A DNA stretch of 28,134 bases from a virus: positions 1-28,134 of IMG/VR virus record IMGVR_UViG_3300049893_003211. One strand, 5' to 3'. The position numbers were made by a program, and so were the translations under genes. The notes beneath the pieces are model-generated. The model had not been told where the DNA came from. It did no database searches and worked only from the letters and a program-made list of their open reading frames with translations. Shown here piece by piece: positions 1-7,165 of the stretch. The first letter of the stretch is position 1; each line of letters begins with the position of its first letter.

Positions 1-167
1 CCTTTTAGAGAAGGGAATAAAGCAGTCATTAGTCCAGTCTGAGAAAACAAAGCATTTCTCGGATCAAATCTTTGCATGTTTAATTGATTGTAAGCACCAC
101 TTAAAGAAGTAGCGGCACTTTTGCCCGATTGTCTTTGGGCACGAACTAAGTCTGTAAATGATGCCAT
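1..167 (-). CDS. Probable tape-measure/hub virion protein, N-terminal fragment (partial)
   Basis: The reading frame opens with ATG at 167-165 on the minus strand, 2 nt after the stop of the gp51-type gene, and runs off the left edge of the window. About 55 residues are visible, beginning MASFTDLVRAQRQSGKSAAT and containing an RFDPRN segment near residue 33 and LFPSLKG at the end. I do not recognise the family from this fragment with certainty. The case for a tape-measure or hub protein is positional: in contractile and long-tailed phages the tape-measure gene directly follows the tail-assembly chaperone pair, and here it follows gp26- and gp51-type genes. There is no strong Shine-Dalgarno, only a purine-rich AGAGATAAAA, so translation is probably coupled to the upstream gene. 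It could instead be another large virion protein. Confidence 0.6.
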   Translation of the reverse strand, partial: MASFTDLVRAQRQSGKSAATSLSGAYNQLNMQRFDPRNALFSQTGLMTALFPSLK

Positions 168-169
168 TT

Positions 170-313
170 TTATCTCTTACTCTTTGTTATTTTTTCTTGT
201 TGTAGTTTTTCGTTTTCTTCTTTAATAAAGTTGATCAACATAGTCACATAAACACTCTTTTCCCAAGGTAACATATTTTCAATGTCACTCAAATTATATT
301 TGTGATGCTGCAT
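170..313 (-). CDS. gp51: gp51-type baseplate hub assembly / tail-chaperone-like protein, possibly a -1 frameshift extension of gp26
   Basis: From the only in-frame ATG (313-311) this is 47 residues, beginning MQHHKYNLSDIENMLPWEKS and ending in a charged helix (KEENEKLQQEK). The short length, the LPWE motif followed by a hydrophobic helix, and the place right after a gp26-type gene match T4 gp51, which acts catalytically in hub assembly and is not a major virion component. The same frame is open without a stop back into the end of the gp26 gene at 370, encoding a plausible coding segment (YDNLKNYFETNFAL) before that ATG. No Shine-Dalgarno precedes the ATG. The upstream gene ends with a slippery T TTT TTC at 376-370, so this protein may be made wholly or mainly as a gp26-gp51 fusion of about 309 residues. 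If so, its role is that of a tape-measure chaperone pair. The function is inferred from family and context. Confidence 0.7.
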   Translation of the reverse strand: MQHHKYNLSDIENMLPWEKSVYVTMLINFIKEENEKLQQEKITKSKR

Positions 314-363
314 TAGTGCAAAGTTAGTTTCAAAGTAATTCTTCAGATTATCATAACAAAAGG

Positions 364-1098
364 TTATACGAAAAAACTTTGGAGTCCTTCAATCGTAATC
401 GTTTCTTGATAACCACACTTAGTACAACTAAAATCAACATCTTTTTTAATCTTAGGCATTGTCTCAAAAAACTCTTGTACCTTACTGAATTGTTCTCTTG
501 TTAGGTTTTCAATAAAATCAAGAAGTTCTTTTTTGGGTACATCTTTTGAATAAAAAATAGTTTCTTCTGTGTACACACCATCAATACATGCTACAAGTAT
601 GTTCATTAGTTTATCAACTTCAGAACCTTCTTGTTTTTGTGCTTCTTCTACCATTTTGAAAGATGGATACTTGATCAGTATGCCCATGTTTTGACTGAGT
701 TCAATCTTGTCTATCTTCTTTTCGTGAACCTCTGGTCGTATCTCAAGCAAGTTCATCTGAAGTGTTACAATATTGCCACACTCTTTCTGTTCACCATTCG
801 CATCAATTTTATTGTTACAGCGATAAGGTAGTTCAACAATTTCGTTCACTGATCTTGCTCTTAGATTCAGAAACAAATATTCAATATCTGTAATAGGCAG
901 GTCGTCTACATTCAAATCATCTAAGCAGCAGTTGGTCAATATTTGTTTGATCGCCAAAAGAACTGCATCAGACTCTTCACTCTCCATTGCCATTAAAAGA
1001 ATCTTTTCTTCTTTTACTAAGAAAGGTCTAAATCTAATTGATTTTTTTGTTAATGGTAAAATCAATTCATAAATCGGTACATCTATTTTGGGTAACAT
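364..1098 (-). CDS. gp26: gp26-type T4 baseplate protein / tail assembly protein
   Basis: This 244-residue protein has the start typical of the T4 gp26 baseplate family, with a motif like IYELILPLTKKSIRFRPFLV at residues 9-28 followed by KEEKILLMA. Cys94, Cys107, Cys225 and Cys228 form a possible four-cysteine metal site, the last two in a CTKCGY knuckle just before the C-terminal EGLQSFFV. In T4, gp26 acts in assembly of the central baseplate hub together with gp51, gp27, gp28 and gp29. Here it lies between a tail-tube-type gene and the gp51-type frame, which fits. The start is backed by a GTGAGG Shine-Dalgarno 6-8 nt upstream. Its last codons, AGT TTT TTC GTA TAA, contain a -1 slippery heptamer, treated separately. 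Family assignment is confident; the metal site is inferred. Confidence 0.85.
   Translation of the reverse strand: MLPKIDVPIYELILPLTKKSIRFRPFLVKEEKILLMAMESEESDAVLLAIKQILTNCCLDDLNVDDLPITDIEYLFLNLRARSVNEIVELPYRCNNKIDANGEQKECGNIVTLQMNLLEIRPEVHEKKIDKIELSQNMGILIKYPSFKMVEEAQKQEGSEVDKLMNILVACIDGVYTEETIFYSKDVPKKELLDFIENLTREQFSKVQEFFETMPKIKKDVDFSCTKCGYQETITIEGLQSFFV
370..376 (-). promoter_or_regulatory. Candidate -1 ribosomal frameshift slippery site (T TTT TTC)
   Basis: On the minus strand the zero-frame codons TTT TTC of the gp26 gene are preceded by T, giving the X XXY YYZ heptamer T TTT TTC. It sits two codons before the gp26 stop. A -1 slip here enters the gp51 frame and stays open to 170. A short stem, ATAAC (367-363) paired with GTTAT (357-353), follows 2 nt later, but it is weak and closer than the usual spacer. 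The heptamer and the frames are seen directly; use by ribosomes is inferred. Confidence 0.5.
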
Positions 1099-1115
1099 AA
1101 TAACCTCACATTAAG

Positions 1116-1844
1116 TTAAAGTGACAGCAATCTTGATGCACCTGTGCCAAATATAGCCGCTGCTGTTGCACCAAGATCATATTTTCCTTCATAAATTGTT
1201 TCGAATCTTTGATATGCGAATTGCACAGTCAAACGATGAAAGCCTTCTTCCGCCCAACTCAATGGTTGTGCTGCTATACCAATTGGAAAGGCATCAATTA
1301 AATTCACAGCATAGATTTGTTTTACTATATCATCAAACTGAGTCACTGTAATTTTGGTCAAGTATCTTGAGTTTTGACCTTTTGGAAAACGCAAGTTATT
1401 GGTGTCTGTAGGCATGATTGCCTCTAGCCATTTGTCGAATAACTTGCGTTCGTAAAACTCATTTGTACAAAGAAATGTTAGAGACATTTCTGAGTATTGT
1501 GTTTGATATGGTACCTTATAAGTTGGTCCATAAATTTTTACATCTTCAGTTTGTATTGTCTTACCAGGAAGTTCAGCCGTTTCACATTGCAGTGCCAAAT
1601 AACGAGACAGTCCGGGGTTTGCACTTTTTTGTGAATCACTTTTTTGACCTATTGCATTTCCTATTGCTTCTGTTATTTCTGAAAAAGCGGAGTTAGGCAA
1701 ATTGAGTATTTTTTCTATAACCGAATTAGTCACAAAGTTTCCAATATAAGCTGGTATTGGAAGTATTACCTCATAACGATTAGGTCGGGCAAGTCCATCC
1801 TTACCTCTAATATTTGATAAAAATAAATTTGGTGAAAATGACAT
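1116..1844 (-). CDS. Tail-tube-family protein (gp54-type tube initiator or gp19-type tube subunit)
   Basis: This 242-residue protein has the hallmarks of the T4-like tail tube family. GLARPNRYEVILPIP at residues 17-31 is the first beta strand, followed by ELPGKTIQTEDVKIYGPTYK in the middle, then a CTNEFYERKLFDKWLEAIMP segment and LIDAFPIGIAAQPLSW towards the end. Such proteins stack into the hexameric inner tube that the tape measure fills and DNA crosses. T4 gp19 is about 163 residues and the paralogue gp54, which caps the baseplate and starts the tube, about 320, so 242 is intermediate. Proximity to gp48, T4's neighbour of gp54, favours the gp54 role; sequence alone would equally allow gp19. 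The start overlaps the upstream gene's stop as TAATG, with AGAGGAC upstream, indicating translational coupling. Fold confident, role uncertain. Confidence 0.8.
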   Translation of the reverse strand: MSFSPNLFLSNIRGKDGLARPNRYEVILPIPAYIGNFVTNSVIEKILNLPNSAFSEITEAIGNAIGQKSDSQKSANPGLSRYLALQCETAELPGKTIQTEDVKIYGPTYKVPYQTQYSEMSLTFLCTNEFYERKLFDKWLEAIMPTDTNNLRFPKGQNSRYLTKITVTQFDDIVKQIYAVNLIDAFPIGIAAQPLSWAEEGFHRLTVQFAYQRFETIYEGKYDLGATAAAIFGTGASRLLSL

Positions 1845-2425
1845 TAAAATTTGTCCTCTGATTCAGACCAGACTTTGCTGGCTGATGCTTTTGCAAATGA
1901 TTCTAGTGGTAACATGACGGCAATATCCCACTCATCTGCTGTTATTTCTAAAAAACGAGACTGTACATGGCCAGACAAGTATCGTTTGATACATGGCGTG
2001 GCTTCATAAATTTTAGATGCTCGTTTCAAAAAATCATAACTGATTCTCAACCTAGTGCCTTCGTCATAACGATGGTCGGTCAAAATTGTACTTAATTTGT
2101 CTAGAAGAATGATTCGTCGCTTTGGGTGAATGTAATGTAGATTCAACCCTAAAAAACCGTCTGAGTATCGTTCTATTGGAATCACCAATGGGAACCTGTC
2201 GTAATATGGCAACGAATCTTTCGTCTTCGGATCATAATAATAAAAGTACATACGACCAATGATAGACTGATTTCTTAATCGTTCACGATCACGCATAAGA
2301 TCACCTTTGGTGGGTCTGAGTGATGGAACTTTGGACTTCAACCAAGCACGTGCTTCACGTGACCGTGGTGCATATCCTGATTTTGCAAGGGATTCCTTGA
2401 TTCTATCAATAAGTCGTTTCGCCAT
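1844..2425 (-). CDS. Conserved T4-like structural protein, possibly gp2-type DNA end protector
   Basis: This is a 193-residue basic protein. The N-terminal 55 residues are rich in Arg and Lys (for example DLMRDRERLRNQSIIGRMY), followed by YFYYYDPKTKDSLPYYDRFP, then LVIPIERYSDGFLGLNLHYI and a less distinctive C-terminal half. The middle motif is one I associate with T4-like phages, and its place beside gp4 parallels the T4 order 2-4, so the gp2 DNA end protector, which binds packaged DNA ends and is injected with them, is the best guess. I cannot confirm this from sequence alone. The gene is sandwiched between gp4 (7 nt gap) and a tube gene (1-nt overlap) in one operon. Its start has only weak Shine-Dalgarno support. 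A NATAAATAN box lies just before the start. Confidence 0.6.
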   Translation of the reverse strand: MAKRLIDRIKESLAKSGYAPRSREARAWLKSKVPSLRPTKGDLMRDRERLRNQSIIGRMYFYYYDPKTKDSLPYYDRFPLVIPIERYSDGFLGLNLHYIHPKRRIILLDKLSTILTDHRYDEGTRLRISYDFLKRASKIYEATPCIKRYLSGHVQSRFLEITADEWDIAVMLPLESFAKASASKVWSESEDKF

Positions 2426-2428
2426 CTA

Positions 2429-2437
2429 ATATTTATC
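2429..2437 (-). promoter_or_regulatory. Late-promoter-like box GATAAATAT
   Basis: On the minus strand GATAAATAT spans the gp4 stop and the gap before the 193-residue gene. It fits the NATAAATAN late motif reported for T4-like cyanophages. It ends only a few bases before the next ATG, so any transcript from it would more likely serve the genes further down. It may be chance in AT-rich DNA. Confidence 0.3.
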
Positions 2438-2867
2438 TTATACCAAGATGCTTTTCTGTCAAAATTTGAAATTGCCAACCATGATCTTTACAAAACTCTT
2501 CAGCCGCATACCATTTGGCTTTATTGATTTCATAGGTGATTGCTTCTTGTAAATAAGTCTTGGTCTTTCGTTTCTGTGTGGGTGGCTGAGTTTGTTTTTC
2601 TGGCTTGACTTCAATGATGTAGGTCATCACTGTACCATCTGCTTTACGCATTTTTGCAATAAAGTCTGGAAAGTAACGATGCTTCTTTTTGTCAATTGGA
2701 TTGTAATAAGGTATAGGAAGTTCTTCCGACCCCCACCAGAGAACGTTCGGATTGTCATCTAAATAATTCATTACCTTTATTTCCCACGTAGACCTATAGA
2801 TGATATTGTTTGCATCACCTTTGTATTTCTGTGGGTTTTTCGGTCTAAATCTTCCTTTGTTTGGCAT
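2433..2867 (-). CDS. gp4: gp4-type head completion protein, nuclease-like fold
   Basis: This 144-residue protein has the recognisable layout of T4 gp4 (also called gp50/65). It opens with a basic start (MPNKGRFRPKNPQKYKG), then YRSTWEIKVMNYLDDNPNV at residues 24-42 and WWGSEELPIPYYNP. HRYFPDF (63-69) and IIEVKP (84-89) follow, the D and ExK of a PD-(D/E)XK/TnsA-like nuclease core. The KRKTKTYLQEAITYEINKAK stretch then continues the family pattern. In T4, gp4 completes filled heads together with gp2, allowing tail joining. The putative catalytic residues (Glu28, Asp68, Glu86, Lys88) appear intact, but nuclease activity here is not shown. It is the first gene of the leftward group, facing gp48 across a 33-nt gap. 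Start codon choice is clear, although the Shine-Dalgarno is weak. Confidence 0.88.
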   Translation of the reverse strand: MPNKGRFRPKNPQKYKGDANNIIYRSTWEIKVMNYLDDNPNVLWWGSEELPIPYYNPIDKKKHRYFPDFIAKMRKADGTVMTYIIEVKPEKQTQPPTQKRKTKTYLQEAITYEINKAKWYAAEEFCKDHGWQFQILTEKHLGIR

Positions 2868-2873
2868 AAATAC
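2865..2873 (+). promoter_or_regulatory. Late-promoter-like box CATAAATAC upstream of gp48
   Basis: CATAAATAC starts 36 nt before the gp48 ATG in the divergent gap, overlapping the gp4 start codon on the other strand. It fits the T4/cyanophage late motif (TATAAATA, or NATAAATAN), and the spacing leaves room for a transcription start and the AGGA Shine-Dalgarno at about 2891. It is the only promoter-like sequence I see for the long rightward run of baseplate genes. Confidence 0.5.
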
Positions 2874-2900
2874 TATCTAGTCAACGAACAGGAACCCATC

Positions 2901-4232
2901 ATGGCATTTTTCGGTCTTTCAGACATAAGATTTAATTATTCAGAAACTCGTACATTTGGACCACTATCCGTTTTAGATGCTGTTGGTGGTGGATTCAAAC
3001 AAAATGCCTTAAAATATCCCTTAGATGTTGGTAGCGCAGATAAAGGTCATTACATGATATTCTTTGTGCGTCAACAAAAAGAGACACAGTTTTCCGCTGC
3101 TTATCGTGGCGGTCAAGTCTTCGATTCAAATGCTGAGAAGGCTATTCAAGATCAATTATCGAAAGGTGTTTCCGTTTCAAATAGAATCTCTACAAGCACA
3201 GTCAGAAGTTCTTTTGCTGACAAGATTAATAAGGGTGTTGAAAATCTAATCTCTGCTGGAACCTCTACAGTGGGAAAATATGGTGGAAGAGTTGGACAAA
3301 AGATTGGTTCTGGTATTGAAGGTTGGATAGGAACAAATAATCCTCCTCAAGTTCCGCTTTCTGGTGAGCAAAGAATAAACGACAATATAACAACATCAGT
3401 CAAACGAATCAGTGACAAAACACCTTTTGGGTTTATCAATAAAACTCAACTTACAACTGATTCAATTGCTTTGTACATGCCAGATACAATTCAGTTTGAT
3501 AGCCGTCAATCGTATGATGGGCTATCTCCTGGTAAAGAGTTACTGGGTCAAGCACTTGTGGCTTTGCCAGGTTTGGTTGATACTTATAGAAATGCTGCAC
3601 CTGGAACAGGCGGTAGAGCAGCTTTAGAGGCAATTAAGAAAACTGGTGCCTTACAGGCACTTGGTGAAAGAGTTATTGGGGGCGTTACGGGCGCTCAAGA
3701 CACAACTCGTCTAGGTGTTTTTGGTGTAACAGGTCGTGTTGTAAACCCAATGCTTGAACTGATTTATAACTCACCTGATTTTCGTCAATTTCAGTTTGAG
3801 TTTTTCTTTTGGCCACGTGATGAAAAAGAAGCGTTAGAAGTTCAAAAAATTATTGATCGTTTTAGGTTTCATCAATCTCCAGAATTGGAAAAAATTTCTG
3901 GTAAACAATCAGGACTTTTGATACCTCCATCCGAGTTTGATATTCAGTTTTTCTATGCGGGTCGTCAAAACCCAAACATACCACCAATAGCATCCTGCAT
4001 ATTAGAAAGCCTACAGGTGAATTATACACCTAGAGGTTTTGCTGCATATGAAGTGCCTGGTGAAAATAATCCAGATTTGGGTCGCACAGGTATGCCGGTT
4101 GGTATTCAGTTGACTCTTCAGTTTAGAGAAACAACTTACGTCACAAAAGAAGATTTTGGTGCCGCTCAAGATTACTCTTCAACAAGAATGAATGTTGAAG
4201 ACAAAAAACAGGGAATATTTGCACAAAAATAA
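2901..4232 (+). CDS. gp48: gp48-type baseplate tail tube cap
   Basis: This 443-residue protein begins MAFFGLSDIRFNYSETRTFG, with LKYPLDVGSADKGHYMIFFV soon after. The C-terminal half has the tube-family core: NPMLELIYNSPDFRQFQFEF, then FWPRDEKEALEVQKIIDRFR, ILESLQVNYTPRG and finally IQLTLQFRETTYVTKEDFG. T4 gp48 (about 364 residues) sits on the hub as the platform on which gp54 and then the gp19 tube polymerise. The glycine- and serine-rich stretch at about 100-150 (GKYGGRVGQKIGSGIEGW) is an extended or flexible segment. It leads the rightward operon, with an AGGA Shine-Dalgarno and a late box upstream, and gp53 follows 3 nt after its stop. The assignment rests on motif layout and on the neighbouring gp53 and gp5 genes; the family call is good. 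Confidence 0.85.
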   Translation: MAFFGLSDIRFNYSETRTFGPLSVLDAVGGGFKQNALKYPLDVGSADKGHYMIFFVRQQKETQFSAAYRGGQVFDSNAEKAIQDQLSKGVSVSNRISTSTVRSSFADKINKGVENLISAGTSTVGKYGGRVGQKIGSGIEGWIGTNNPPQVPLSGEQRINDNITTSVKRISDKTPFGFINKTQLTTDSIALYMPDTIQFDSRQSYDGLSPGKELLGQALVALPGLVDTYRNAAPGTGGRAALEAIKKTGALQALGERVIGGVTGAQDTTRLGVFGVTGRVVNPMLELIYNSPDFRQFQFEFFFWPRDEKEALEVQKIIDRFRFHQSPELEKISGKQSGLLIPPSEFDIQFFYAGRQNPNIPPIASCILESLQVNYTPRGFAAYEVPGENNPDLGRTGMPVGIQLTLQFRETTYVTKEDFGAAQDYSSTRMNVEDKKQGIFAQK

Positions 4233-4235
4233 ACA

Positions 4236-4901
4236 ATGGCAAATTACTTCAATTTTTATCCATCAACCTTTTATAGTGTTGATGCCAACAATAAGGTTGC
4301 ACTTGATGTTGTAACCAATATAATTTCTAGGTTTGCATTTGAAGGTTCTCTTAAAGAAAACTCAAATGTATTTTATCCTTATGAAATAAAAGATTCAGAT
4401 ACTCCCGAATCAATAGCATATAAACTTTATGGTGATGCTGAGAGACACTGGATAGTTTTGCTATTTAATAATATCATTGACCCCCAATATGATTGGCCAT
4501 TGAACTATAATAATTTTATTAGTTATGTAAATGAAAAATATTCGGCTAACGGTGCGGCAAATACGACCGTTCAAACAGGTCTTCAATGGGCGCAAAGTGA
4601 AAACAATGTGCATTCATATTATCAAGTGAACACAAGAAGTTCTGTTGCTATTACTGCCGATAGTAAAACAATCGAAGAGAAGATTCAGATAACGGCAAAC
4701 ACTTATGCCAATGTTATCGTTGGTTCTGTGACTTATACACTAGATAACGGCAAAACAATAACTGAAACCACCAGTAAAGAAAAACTAACATACTATGATT
4801 ATGAAACAGAGGTGAATGAGAACAAGAGAAAAATTAAGCTATTAAAGCCAGAGTTTGCATTTGATGTCTTTGAAGAGTTTAAACAGATCGTTAGAGAATG
4901 A
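4236..4901 (+). CDS. gp53: gp53 baseplate wedge protein
   Basis: This 221-residue protein has the gp53 layout. A short N-terminus (MANYFNFYPSTFYSVD) precedes a LysM-like region at about residues 46-88 that reads YPYEIKDSDTPESIAYKLYG and then AERHWIVLLFNNIIDPQYDW. T4 gp53 (196 residues) clamps neighbouring wedges together around the hub, and the LysM-like fold is known for the family. The C-terminus (EFAFDVFEEFKQIVRE) resembles the usual ending. The middle (about 105-180, rich in N, T and S) looks like a variable loop region. The gene starts 3 nt after gp48 and its stop overlaps the start of the next gene (ATGA), so it is part of one translationally coupled baseplate unit. Confident. Confidence 0.9.
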   Translation: MANYFNFYPSTFYSVDANNKVALDVVTNIISRFAFEGSLKENSNVFYPYEIKDSDTPESIAYKLYGDAERHWIVLLFNNIIDPQYDWPLNYNNFISYVNEKYSANGAANTTVQTGLQWAQSENNVHSYYQVNTRSSVAITADSKTIEEKIQITANTYANVIVGSVTYTLDNGKTITETTSKEKLTYYDYETEVNENKRKIKLLKPEFAFDVFEEFKQIVRE

Positions 4902-6223
4902 CCACATCACTATTAGATTCAACGCAGTTTAAGGTAAAACAAATCTCCATCATGTCTAAAGGTGGTGCTGTTGACATTTCGGCAATTTATGATGAGATTA
5001 ATATTTACGATTCACTGTTTATGCCGATGATGTCGGGAAATATATTACTAACTGATGCTGTTGGTTTATCCAAGGCTTTGAGTTTTGATGGATCTGAAGT
5101 TATTCTAATAGATGTAGAAAAAAGTTCTAACTTTTTGTCTTTTAGAAAGTCTTTTAGAATATACAAACAAACAGATCGCAAGAATGTAAATCAATCAACT
5201 GAAAAATACATTCTTCATTTTGTTGCAGATGAGTTTGTTTTTTCTTTGCAACAAAAGGTAAATCAAAGCTACCAATCAACATACACAGATATCGTTCAGA
5301 AGATTTTATCAACATATCTTAAACTAGAGAATGATAAAAAAGGTTTAATTGAAAACTCCTTTGGTGTAAGAAAAGTTGTCATACCTAACTTATCGCCCAT
5401 AGAAGCAATTGAATGGTGTGCAAAACGTTCATTGGACGGTAAAAATGCTCCTACCTTTGTATTTTTTTCTAACATTTTTGGCTATAATTACGTATCTTTG
5501 TCTTCTCTTTTGAATAAAGATTCAATATTAAAAATTAACTTTGATCCCAAAAACTTGAGTCAAAATGATCCTTTATCAGAGATGAGTACCGCTAGAAGTT
5601 ATGAAATGATATTACAAGGCGATTCTGTTGACAAGATTAGAAGTGGTGTAAATGCTGGTAAGTTTATAGGCTTCGACCCAATTACAAGAAGTTTTGGTGA
5701 AAAAAATGTAACATTTGATGATCATTATGGTATAACAGAACATCTAAACAAAAACCCAAACAGAACAGAGATATTCAACAAAGACAATACGACGAATCTG
5801 ACTTCATTAGATTCTAGAAAAGTATTAAGTATTTTTGGTGCGAATAGAAAGAATAGTAACTATATCAAAAAGTATGATGCCGAGTCCATAACAAAAGTTG
5901 AAAATTACGAAAGTTTTCTTTTTCAGAGAAAAGCTATATTTAAAAATCTGGTGAATAAAAGAATGAAGGTTGTCATGCCTGGTAATTTTCAACTGACATC
6001 GGGTTTTAATGTAGATATTTCAACCTCTGGTTTTAATAGAAAAACTAAAGATTCTCAAAATGAAGAAGTGTCACTGAACGGAAAATATCTGATAGTTGCC
6101 GCAAGACATACAATAACAAATAATAAACATGAAACTTTAATTGAAATTGCTACAGATTCGACTAACAGCTTAGAGGTTTACACAAGCAATCCTCAACAAA
6201 ATGAATTACTCAAAAAGACTTAA
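4898..6223 (+). CDS. gp27-like baseplate hub protein
   Basis: This 441-residue protein has a hub-type beginning: FKVKQISIMSKGGAVDISAI followed by YDSLFMPMMSGNILLTDAVG and later FVADEFVFSLQQKVNQSY. A segment of the type IEAIEWCAKRS near residue 170 is typical of gp27/VgrG-like hub domains, where it leads into the second barrel. In T4-like phages gp27 forms the trimeric torus between the gp5 spike and the tube. The gene ends exactly one base before gp5, so hub ring and spike are made together. T4 gp27 is 391 residues, so the length is close. Sequence similarity to T4 itself is low, and the call rests on the motifs and on being directly upstream of gp5. An unrelated virion protein is a less likely alternative. 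Confidence 0.75.
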   Translation: MTTSLLDSTQFKVKQISIMSKGGAVDISAIYDEINIYDSLFMPMMSGNILLTDAVGLSKALSFDGSEVILIDVEKSSNFLSFRKSFRIYKQTDRKNVNQSTEKYILHFVADEFVFSLQQKVNQSYQSTYTDIVQKILSTYLKLENDKKGLIENSFGVRKVVIPNLSPIEAIEWCAKRSLDGKNAPTFVFFSNIFGYNYVSLSSLLNKDSILKINFDPKNLSQNDPLSEMSTARSYEMILQGDSVDKIRSGVNAGKFIGFDPITRSFGEKNVTFDDHYGITEHLNKNPNRTEIFNKDNTTNLTSLDSRKVLSIFGANRKNSNYIKKYDAESITKVENYESFLFQRKAIFKNLVNKRMKVVMPGNFQLTSGFNVDISTSGFNRKTKDSQNEEVSLNGKYLIVAARHTITNNKHETLIEIATDSTNSLEVYTSNPQQNELLKKT

Positions 6224-7153
6224 ATGAATCAAAGTGCATACGATTTTGCTGGTAGAGCAAACTTCATATGGTGGGTTGGTGTTGTCGAAGACAGACAAGA
6301 CCCGCTAAAATTAGGTCGTTGCCGTGTGAGATGTATAGGTTGGCACTCAGCAAATAAAATGCAATTACCCACAGACATGTTGCCTTGGGCTATGCCAAGT
6401 ATACCTATAAATTTATCAAATGTTTATACACCAAAAGAAGGAGATATGGTCTTTGGGTTTTTTGTCGATGGTGAAAATGCACAAGAACTGGTGATATTGG
6501 GTTCTTTTCCTAGTATACCATTAAAGTCACCTAACAGACAAGATCCGTTTACGGATCCAAGAACAGAAGAACAGTTATCTTCAGCGCCAGTCAAGCCATA
6601 CGAATCAGCAACAAACTATCCACGTAAGTTGGATGAGCCAACAACATCAAGACTTGCACGTAATGATGCCGATTATCCTTCAGAAATTGTAGCAGCAAAG
6701 AGAGATAGAAAAGCAAGTAAGGTTGAACCGAATCCTTATTATGCAGCAAAGTATCCATACAACAATGTTTATGAATCTGAGTCTGGCCATGCATTAGAGT
6801 TTGATGACACAAAGGGTGCAGAAAGAGTTCACCTTTATCATCGTTCAGGTTCTTATGTTGAGTGGGGACCAGAGGGTGACCGTGCTGAAAGAATACAAAG
6901 AAATAAGTTTGAAGTTGTGATTGGAGATGAACAGGTATATGTCAAAGGTGATGTTAAAATCTATGTTGACGGTGATTACGATTTAGAGGTTACGGGTGAT
7001 ATAAGAATAAACGGTCAAACAATTAATCTGAACAACGGAGATATGGGTGCTGCTCGTATTGGTGACTCAACTCAAGATAATGATACCGAAACAAATGGAC
7101 CAGATACGGGAGAAATTACGTCAGGTTCAAGCACTGTGTTTATCGGAGACTAA
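6224..7153 (+). CDS. gp5: gp5 baseplate hub spike, lysozyme-less
   Basis: This 309-residue protein opens with a gp5-type OB fold at about residues 13-105: FIWWVGVVEDRQDPLKLGRC, then RVRCIGWHS, MLPWAMPSIP and GDMVFGFFVDGENAQELVIL. After a proline-rich linker comes the spike entry, SGHALEFDDTKGAERVHLYH plus RSGSYVEWGPEGD, and then a beta-helix with short repeats (VVIGDEQVYVKGDVKIYVDG, DYDLEVTGDIRINGQ). The protein is thus the central puncturing spike that docks on the gp27-type hub. T4 gp5 is 575 residues with a lysozyme domain between these parts; here that domain is absent, as is usual in marine T4-like phages, so peptidoglycan digestion must come from elsewhere. The start directly abuts the upstream stop. 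Confidence 0.92.
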   Translation: MNQSAYDFAGRANFIWWVGVVEDRQDPLKLGRCRVRCIGWHSANKMQLPTDMLPWAMPSIPINLSNVYTPKEGDMVFGFFVDGENAQELVILGSFPSIPLKSPNRQDPFTDPRTEEQLSSAPVKPYESATNYPRKLDEPTTSRLARNDADYPSEIVAAKRDRKASKVEPNPYYAAKYPYNNVYESESGHALEFDDTKGAERVHLYHRSGSYVEWGPEGDRAERIQRNKFEVVIGDEQVYVKGDVKIYVDGDYDLEVTGDIRINGQTINLNNGDMGAARIGDSTQDNDTETNGPDTGEITSGSSTVFIGD

Positions 7154-7162
7154 GATAAATAA
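7154..7162 (+). promoter_or_regulatory. Late-promoter-like box GATAAATAA before gp25
   Basis: GATAAATAA lies in the 12-nt gap between gp5 and gp25 and fits NATAAATAN. It ends only 3 nt before the gp25 ATG, so a transcript from it would lack a normal leader for gp25 and would better serve gp6 onward. Chance occurrence is possible. Confidence 0.3.
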
Positions 7163-7165
7163 AAG

